This document shows positions 59,471 to 64,000 of a DNA stretch of 64,000 nt, piece after piece. Both the position numbers and the translations under genes were made by a program. Below the pieces are notes generated by a model. It was not told the origin of the DNA and ran no database searches. It was given only the letters and a program-made list of their open reading frames with translations. The stretch covers positions 1 through 64,000 of the forward strand of contig USMC01000007.1 in assembly GCA_900555715.1 (NCBI GenBank), written 5' to 3'. This DNA comes from an uncultured Porphyromonadaceae bacterium (lineage in GTDB: Bacteria; Bacteroidota; Bacteroidia; Bacteroidales; Muribaculaceae). Position 1 is the first letter of the stretch, and the number at the start of each line of letters is the position of its first letter.

Positions 59471-60055
59471 TTATAGATTGATTTTTACTGAAAAAGCGCC
59501 GATTCTCACTATGTGCGTTCCGGCACCGAGGCAGTCGCGCCGCACGGCTATCTTTCCGTCGGCAGCCTGGTATATGCCCTCTGCGCGCCCGTCGACAGCG
59601 AATACCTCTGCGACGGCACCGTCGGGAACGTCTGAGAAAAGGACCTCTCCCGCAAGTATGCGGCATCCGATGCCTGTGGCGGCATCACCGGGAGCGCACA
59701 CCGACGCAAGTTCACCGAGAGTCAGGGCTGTAACATCGTCGAAACTGACTGCCACCTGAGACTCTCCGCCGGCAGAACTGAGCGTGACAGCCCCGTCGCC
59801 AAAAGTGAAGAAAGAGATAGAAGGCTCGTCGCAGAAATACACGGTGACAAAGCTTCCGTCGGTGAAATGCATCGTGATGCCCTTGTCGTCGACATCGGGC
59901 GCCAGAAAACTTATTTTCCTGACATCGTCGGTACAGAGAACTGTGCTCGTGCCGTCGGCATTGTGCAACCGGACCATTCTATTCTCTGAAGCTGTCGTCC
60001 ACAACGCCGCAGACAGCGCCGCAGCGAACAGAAGAACTCTTGGTTTATCTTTCAT
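59471..60055 (-). CDS. Small secreted protein with KITF-like motif and sorting-type tail
   Basis: Exported protein of 194 residues (signal peptide about 1-22). The motif ADGTSTVLCTDDVRKISFLA resembles the ADG-x-KITF strip of the downstream GxGYxYP protein. A middle beta-rich repeat (SFVTVYFCDEPSISFF, QVAVSFDDVTALTL) and a C-terminal tail (VFAVDGRAEG, THIVRIGAFSVKINL) follow. No enzyme motif is present. It is first in a two-gene minus-strand unit. It may be a carrier or anchor partner for the large protein; function unknown. Confidence 0.6.
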   Translation of the reverse strand: MKDKPRVLLFAAALSAALWTTASENRMVRLHNADGTSTVLCTDDVRKISFLAPDVDDKGITMHFTDGSFVTVYFCDEPSISFFTFGDGAVTLSSAGGESQVAVSFDDVTALTLGELASVCAPGDAATGIGCRILAGEVLFSDVPDGAVAEVFAVDGRAEGIYQAADGKIAVRRDCLGAGTHIVRIGAFSVKINL

Positions 60056-60076
60056 AGTAGTTCAGATTTTTATCTG

Positions 60077-60084
60077 CAAATTTA
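60077..60084 (-). promoter_or_regulatory. -7 element of the small-protein/GxGYxYP unit
   Basis: Minus-strand TAAATTTG fits TAnnTTTG, 21 bases upstream of the start codon at 60055. No -33 TTTG at the right spacing was found. Confidence 0.5.
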
Positions 60085-60230
60085 ATACTAAGAATCACAT
60101 GAGGGCAGCATATATTGTTCAAAGAATACAAAATGCCGTTCAAGCTATCGCCTGCCACGCCCACCGCACAGATGAACGGATAGTCATACTTTTTGAACAG
60201 CTATAAGTTTTTCCATTCATAATAAGAAAC

Positions 60231-60266
60231 TAAATTTGCGAGGCTAATGATAAAATACTAAATTTG
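60231..60266 (+). promoter_or_regulatory. Tandem promoter elements of the GH127 operon
   Basis: TAAATTTG occurs twice, at 60231-60238 and 60259-60266. The TTTG of the first lies exactly 20 bases before the second, so it can serve as the -33 element of a second promoter. The second is 26 bases before the start codon. Confidence 0.65.
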
Positions 60267-60292
60267 TAAAATCAACGGCATCACACACCGCC

Positions 60293-62323
60293 ATGACCTT
60301 AAAAACGAAATTCACCACATTTCTCATTCTTGCTCTGACATCCTGTGCTGCGGCAGCATCCACAAACGTAACAGAGAGAATTGCCGAAGGCGAAAAAATC
60401 GCTTCAGGCGTTCCGGCACAGGTAAGAAAAGCGCCTCTGATAAAGCTCCCCGTCGGTAGCGTGCAGCCCCGCGGATGGCTGCGCCGCTGCCTCGAACTTC
60501 AGCGCGACGGTCTGAACGGACATCTGGGCTCCGTGAGCGCATGGCTCGACAAAAACAACAACCAGTGGCTCAGCGACACCGGCGACCACGGATGGGAAGA
60601 GGTGCCGTACTGGCTCCGCGGATACTCGTCGCTGGCATATATCTTAGGCGACAAGGCGATGATCGACGAAGCTCAGGTGTGGTTCGACGCCGTTTTTGCC
60701 AATGCCAAGGAAGACGGATTTTTCGGACCGCGCAACTACGAAGGAAACCGTCCCGAGCTATGGGCGCAGATGGTGATGCTGTGGGCACTCCAGACATACT
60801 ACGAATATTCCGGCGACAAACGGGTGCTCGACACCATGACGCGCTTTTTCAAGTGGGAACAGTCGCTCGACGATTCAGTATTCATCAAAGGGCTGTGGGA
60901 AGAAAAACGCGGCGGCGACAATCTGTGGAGCCTTAGATGGCTCTACAATATCACCGGCGACGACAGCCTTCTTCCGCTTGCCGACAAACTGCACCGCAAC
61001 ACATCCGACTGGACAATGGACAACACCCTGCCCAACTGGCACGGAGTGAACGTGGCACAGGGATTCCGCGAACCGGCGACATACTTCATGTTCACGGGCG
61101 ACAGCACTCTGCTCGACGCCACACGCAGGGATTTCGAAATAATGAGAAAACTCTACGGTCAGGTACCCGGAGGAATGTACGGCGCCGACGAGAACGCCCG
61201 TCAGGGCTATTCCGACCCGCGACAGGGCGCCGAGACATGTGCCGTTGTCGAGCAGATGGCGAGCGACGAGATACTCATGCAGATCACCGGCGACCCTTTC
61301 TGGGCAGACCACTGCGAGGATGTGGCTTTCAACACTTTCCCCGCCGCCATGACACCCGACCTCAAGGCACTGCGATATATCACCTCGCCGAACATGGCAA
61401 TAAGCGATGAAAAGCTCCATGGACCCAGCATCGACAATAATCTGCGCGGTATGCTCTCCATGAGTCCTTTCAGCAGCCGCTGCTGCCAGCACAATCACGG
61501 CATGGGATGGCCTTATTACGCCGAACATCTTGTCATGGCAACCGCCGACAAGGGACTTGCCGCAATGCTGTATTCCGCCAACGAAACCACGGCTGATGTG
61601 GCAGACGGAAAAACCGTGCGCCTCACAACAGAAACGCTCTACCCCTTCGAAGAGACTGTGACAATGACAGTGGGCACCGACGCCAAAGTACGCTTCCCGC
61701 TTTATCTGCGCATACCGTCATGGTGCCGGTCGGCGAAGGTGAAGGTCAACGGCAAGAGAATCGGAACCGACAATTCTGCCGGCAAATATGTCCGTATCGA
61801 CCGCACATGGAAAAACGGAGACAGAATCGAGCTGACCTTACCGATGGAGGTGACATCGCGCACATGGAAAGACAACAAGGGAAGCATCAGCGTGAATTAC
61901 GGTCCTCTGACACTGTCGCTGAAAATCGACGAGACGGCAGAAAGCCACGACAGCCGCGACCGTGCTTTCGTGCAGGACGACTCGCACTGGCAGGAAAACG
62001 TCGATTCATCGCTCTGGCCGTCGTATGTATTGCGTCCCGCATCACCGTGGAACTATGCGCTCAAAACCGACAGCAACGGACTACCCGCCGGATTCAGCAT
62101 CGTCCGCAAAGCATGGCCCGCCGACGACTATCCTTTCACCCCGCAGAATGTGCCGCTTGAGTTCACCGCAACCGGCAACCGCATCCCCTCTTGGGGCTAC
62201 GACGCGACAGGCATGACCGACATACTGCCCGCGCCCGACGCTCCCCGCGACAGCGTCGACACTCCTCTTCGACTCATACCGATGGGAGCCGCCCGCCTGC
62301 GAATATCTGCCTTCCCGCAATAA
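60293..62323 (+). CDS. GH127-family beta-L-arabinofuranosidase-like enzyme
   Basis: Exported retaining glycosidase of 676 residues; the signal sequence ends in LTSC (Cys18), so it may be lipidated. The (alpha/alpha)6 barrel of DUF1680 type includes RGWLRRCLELQRDGLNG and GMYGADENARQGYSDPRQGAETC. The zinc site expected for this family is present as E314, C316, C397 and C398, with C397 in RCCQHNHGMGW as the probable nucleophile, by analogy with the Glu-Cys-Cys-Cys site of the Bifidobacterium enzyme HypBA1. C-terminal sandwich domains follow (RIPSWCRSAKVKVNG). It begins a plus-strand operon continuing with the GH115-like and GH78 genes. Related family GH146 cannot be excluded. Confidence 0.9.
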   Translation: MTLKTKFTTFLILALTSCAAAASTNVTERIAEGEKIASGVPAQVRKAPLIKLPVGSVQPRGWLRRCLELQRDGLNGHLGSVSAWLDKNNNQWLSDTGDHGWEEVPYWLRGYSSLAYILGDKAMIDEAQVWFDAVFANAKEDGFFGPRNYEGNRPELWAQMVMLWALQTYYEYSGDKRVLDTMTRFFKWEQSLDDSVFIKGLWEEKRGGDNLWSLRWLYNITGDDSLLPLADKLHRNTSDWTMDNTLPNWHGVNVAQGFREPATYFMFTGDSTLLDATRRDFEIMRKLYGQVPGGMYGADENARQGYSDPRQGAETCAVVEQMASDEILMQITGDPFWADHCEDVAFNTFPAAMTPDLKALRYITSPNMAISDEKLHGPSIDNNLRGMLSMSPFSSRCCQHNHGMGWPYYAEHLVMATADKGLAAMLYSANETTADVADGKTVRLTTETLYPFEETVTMTVGTDAKVRFPLYLRIPSWCRSAKVKVNGKRIGTDNSAGKYVRIDRTWKNGDRIELTLPMEVTSRTWKDNKGSISVNYGPLTLSLKIDETAESHDSRDRAFVQDDSHWQENVDSSLWPSYVLRPASPWNYALKTDSNGLPAGFSIVRKAWPADDYPFTPQNVPLEFTATGNRIPSWGYDATGMTDILPAPDAPRDSVDTPLRLIPMGAARLRISAFPQ

Positions 62324-62338
62324 ACCCGACATGACGAC

Positions 62339-63193
62339 ATGACACTTTCCGGAAAGATATCAGCCTGGTCAGGGCATACGCTCATCCTTATCATCGCGGT
62401 ATGCCTTTACGGATTCATCTGCTCGGCACAGACACGCCTATCCTCATCCGGAAAAGGACGTGACGTATTCCCGCTGGTGACGCCTCGTTCGGTGGCAACA
62501 GTGTGCTATGACCCCGACGACTACACTGTCGTCGGCAAGAGCGCCGGTCTCTTTGCCGGCGACATTCTCGAAGTCACAGGCAAGACTATGGAAGTGACCG
62601 CAGGCAGCCCGGCAGACCGATATGTCGTCATAGCAGGAACCATTGAGAAGAACAGCTACATCCGACGCCTGGCAGAACAAGGGAAAATCGACATATCGCC
62701 CGGCATAGGAATAGAAGGCAGCAGCTTGCGTCTGGGCAACCCTACGGCACCGCTGCAGTGCTATCGCGACAGCAATGTGCCGAGAGTGGAATATGATTTC
62801 TATACGTTCAACGCCGGCATTGTCGATGTGTACACGTATGTGCTCCCTACATTTCCTCTGCATGCCGAACGAGACTTCAAGCTTCCGGAGAACAACAATT
62901 CCGATACAAAATACAGTGTCCGTATCGACGACGGCTCCATCGCCACTCCCTCGACATCGGCGGGCGAGTACACTCAGCCCTGGTACGAGAGCGTGCTATG
63001 CAACTGCAGGGTCAACAAATCGACGCTCTATGTGCGCCGGCCGGGCAAGCACACCCTTCAGATACGTTGCGGCGACCCCGGAACGATTATCCAGAAAATC
63101 GTCATCGACACAGGCGGACTATCACGTTCATACCTCGGACCGCAGTCCACAAAATTCGTAATGGAAAGTAATAAAAAACAGCATAACAATTGA
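62339..63193 (+). CDS. GH115-like protein lacking the catalytic core (internally deleted)
   Basis: Intact frame of 284 residues with a hydrophobic N-terminal signal. Residues about 45-118 match the N-terminal domain of GH115 alpha-glucuronidases (VCYDPDDYTVVGKSAGLFAG, VVIAGTIEKNSYIRRL). Residues about 147-268 match the C-terminal beta-sandwich (RVEYDFYTFNAGIVDVYTY, YSVRIDDG, PGKHTLQIRCGDPG, QKIVIDTGGLSRSYLGP). The central catalytic barrel and following helices, several hundred residues in normal GH115 proteins, are missing, with the join at about residues 119-146. It lies 15 bases after GH127 and 4 before GH78. It cannot be an active glucuronidase by the known mechanism. It is either a decayed gene or a non-catalytic binding protein. 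Confidence 0.75.
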   Translation: MTLSGKISAWSGHTLILIIAVCLYGFICSAQTRLSSSGKGRDVFPLVTPRSVATVCYDPDDYTVVGKSAGLFAGDILEVTGKTMEVTAGSPADRYVVIAGTIEKNSYIRRLAEQGKIDISPGIGIEGSSLRLGNPTAPLQCYRDSNVPRVEYDFYTFNAGIVDVYTYVLPTFPLHAERDFKLPENNNSDTKYSVRIDDGSIATPSTSAGEYTQPWYESVLCNCRVNKSTLYVRRPGKHTLQIRCGDPGTIIQKIVIDTGGLSRSYLGPQSTKFVMESNKKQHNN

Positions 63194-63197
63194 TACT

Positions 63198-64000
63198 ATG
63201 AAAAGACACTTCAGATTCATTCCCGTCATTCTTGCCGCACTTGCCTGTCCGCAGTCATACGCCGGCAAAACGGTGTCGGTGTCGCTCACCGAGGCGATGC
63301 CGGATTCTCTGTGGGAATGCTCGCAATGGATTTCCGCAGCCGACGCCCCGGTGGTGACAGGGCGCATAGAAGGTCGGAACGAACGTGCCGCCGACGGTGC
63401 GTCATGGTTCGTCTGTTCAGTCAAAAACCCGGCAAAAGTTATCGGTGCACGCTGGATGACAACTGGTCTGGGAGTATACACACTCTACATCAACGGCAAG
63501 TCCATAGGCGAGGAAATACTCAAACCGGGCTTCACACATTTTGAGAAGACGAAGCTGTCGTTCACCTACGACATCACCGGTGCCATGAGCCTGCGCCCCG
63601 GAGCGGAAAACGTGTTTTCCGTTCAGTCGACTCCGGGATGGTGGGCGGATAAAATCATCACCCCCGGCGGACAGGAAGGCATGACCGGACGCAAGCCTGC
63701 TTTCAGGGGTGTGATAGAACTGACCTTTTCGGACGGCATGCGCAAATACTACGGCACCGACACATCGTCGTGGAAAGCCGGCATAGCCGGTCCCGTCCGT
63801 CATGCCGCCATCTTCGACGGCGAGGAATACGACGCCCGAATAGCGCCCGGAAGCCTCACTCCCGAACTGCTTTCCACGCCGGAAGAAAACAAAGAATTTG
63901 CCGGACGTATCTACCCCTCGGACGGCGCCGAAATCTACTTCCGCGAAGACCTCGCCCTCAAGCCTGTAAGAGCATACAAATGGGAAGGCATAAGCGGTGC
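63198..64000 (+). CDS. Alpha-L-rhamnosidase, GH78, N-terminal part (runs off the window)
   Basis: Partial gene, open to the window end (about 267 residues seen). The signal peptide ends at about 22. The N-terminal region matches the Bac_rhamnosid_N sandwich, with GLGVYTLYINGKSIGEEIL, PGFTHFEKTKLSFTYDIT and STPGWWADK. The catalytic (alpha/alpha)6 barrel would follow outside the window. It begins 4 bases after the GH115-like gene and so belongs to the GH127 operon. GH106 is less likely because of the YINGKSIG pattern. Confidence 0.75.
   Translation, partial: MKRHFRFIPVILAALACPQSYAGKTVSVSLTEAMPDSLWECSQWISAADAPVVTGRIEGRNERAADGASWFVCSVKNPAKVIGARWMTTGLGVYTLYINGKSIGEEILKPGFTHFEKTKLSFTYDITGAMSLRPGAENVFSVQSTPGWWADKIITPGGQEGMTGRKPAFRGVIELTFSDGMRKYYGTDTSSWKAGIAGPVRHAAIFDGEEYDARIAPGSLTPELLSTPEENKEFAGRIYPSDGAEIYFREDLALKPVRAYKWEGISG

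Noticed and set aside
1..64000. tRNA, rRNA, riboswitch, transposase or phage genes
   Set aside because: None was recognised on reading; a tRNA/Rfam scan was not possible here, so small RNAs could be missed.

Overview
The window is a carbohydrate-foraging island from a Bacteroidales bacterium. Three SusC/SusD or sensor loci, two hybrid two-component sensors, many signal-peptide or lipobox glycosidases, and promoters of the TAnnTTTG type all point to this order. The fairly high GC by eye, the GlyTyrIle-type C-terminal tails and the enzyme mix fit Muribaculaceae best, but the family assignment is inference.

Layout. (1) 0-1.1 kb: perR and rubrerythrin, a peroxide-response pair on the minus strand. 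(2) 1.2-15 kb: a six-gene minus-strand operon. It reads ELWxxDGT-repeat protein, SusC, SusD, PKD-type lipoprotein, sialidase-fold (GH93/GH33-like) enzyme with a CBM9-like module, and hybrid sensor, closed by a clear terminator at 1143-1169. (3) 15.2-18.2 kb: the divergent pair GH43 plus an unclassified (alpha/alpha)-barrel protein. (4) 18.3-19.5 kb: an AT-richer three-gene cassette, XRE regulator, DUF3990-type ADP-ribosyltransferase-like protein and DUF3791-like small protein. The genes are joined by two ATGA overlaps, and a palindrome lies in the promoter; it looks like a toxin-antitoxin unit. (5) 19.6-24.1 kb: a GH2 beta-galactosidase-like enzyme facing manA and a ROK sugar kinase. (6) 24.4-36.2 kb: a minus-strand alpha-mannan operon with a DUF4965/GH2 fusion, GH76, a stand-alone DUF4965 protein, GH92 and an acyltransferase. 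(7) 36.5-57.3 kb: a secreted repeat protein, a second hybrid sensor, a GH43-like lipoprotein on the opposite strand, then IPT/TIG lipoprotein, SusC, SusD, DUF4973-like lipoprotein, GH125 and a GH43-SGNH-LamG fusion. (8) 57.3-60.1 kb: a GxGYxYP-family protein with a discoidin domain and a small secreted partner, minus strand. (9) 60.3 kb to the edge: GH127, a GH115 remnant without its catalytic core, and the start of a GH78 rhamnosidase.

How they work together (inference). GH76 (endo-alpha-1,6), GH92 (alpha-mannosidase) and GH125 (exo-alpha-1,6-mannosidase) form a complete set for fungal or N-glycan alpha-mannan. The 44.7-52.8 kb SusCD system would import the fragments, and ManA with the ROK kinase would move mannose into glycolysis. 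The first SusCD operon with its sialidase-fold enzyme and GH43, and the GH127/GH115-like/GH78 run at the right edge, suggest arabinose-, rhamnose- and uronate-bearing plant glycans.

The most unusual items are the XRE/ART/DUF3791 cassette, the collapsed GH115 gene, the 1504-residue DUF4965-GH2 fusion, the GH43-SGNH-LamG fusion, and the unclassified barrel protein at 16.2-18.2 kb. No tRNA, rRNA, CRISPR array or insertion sequence was recognised.
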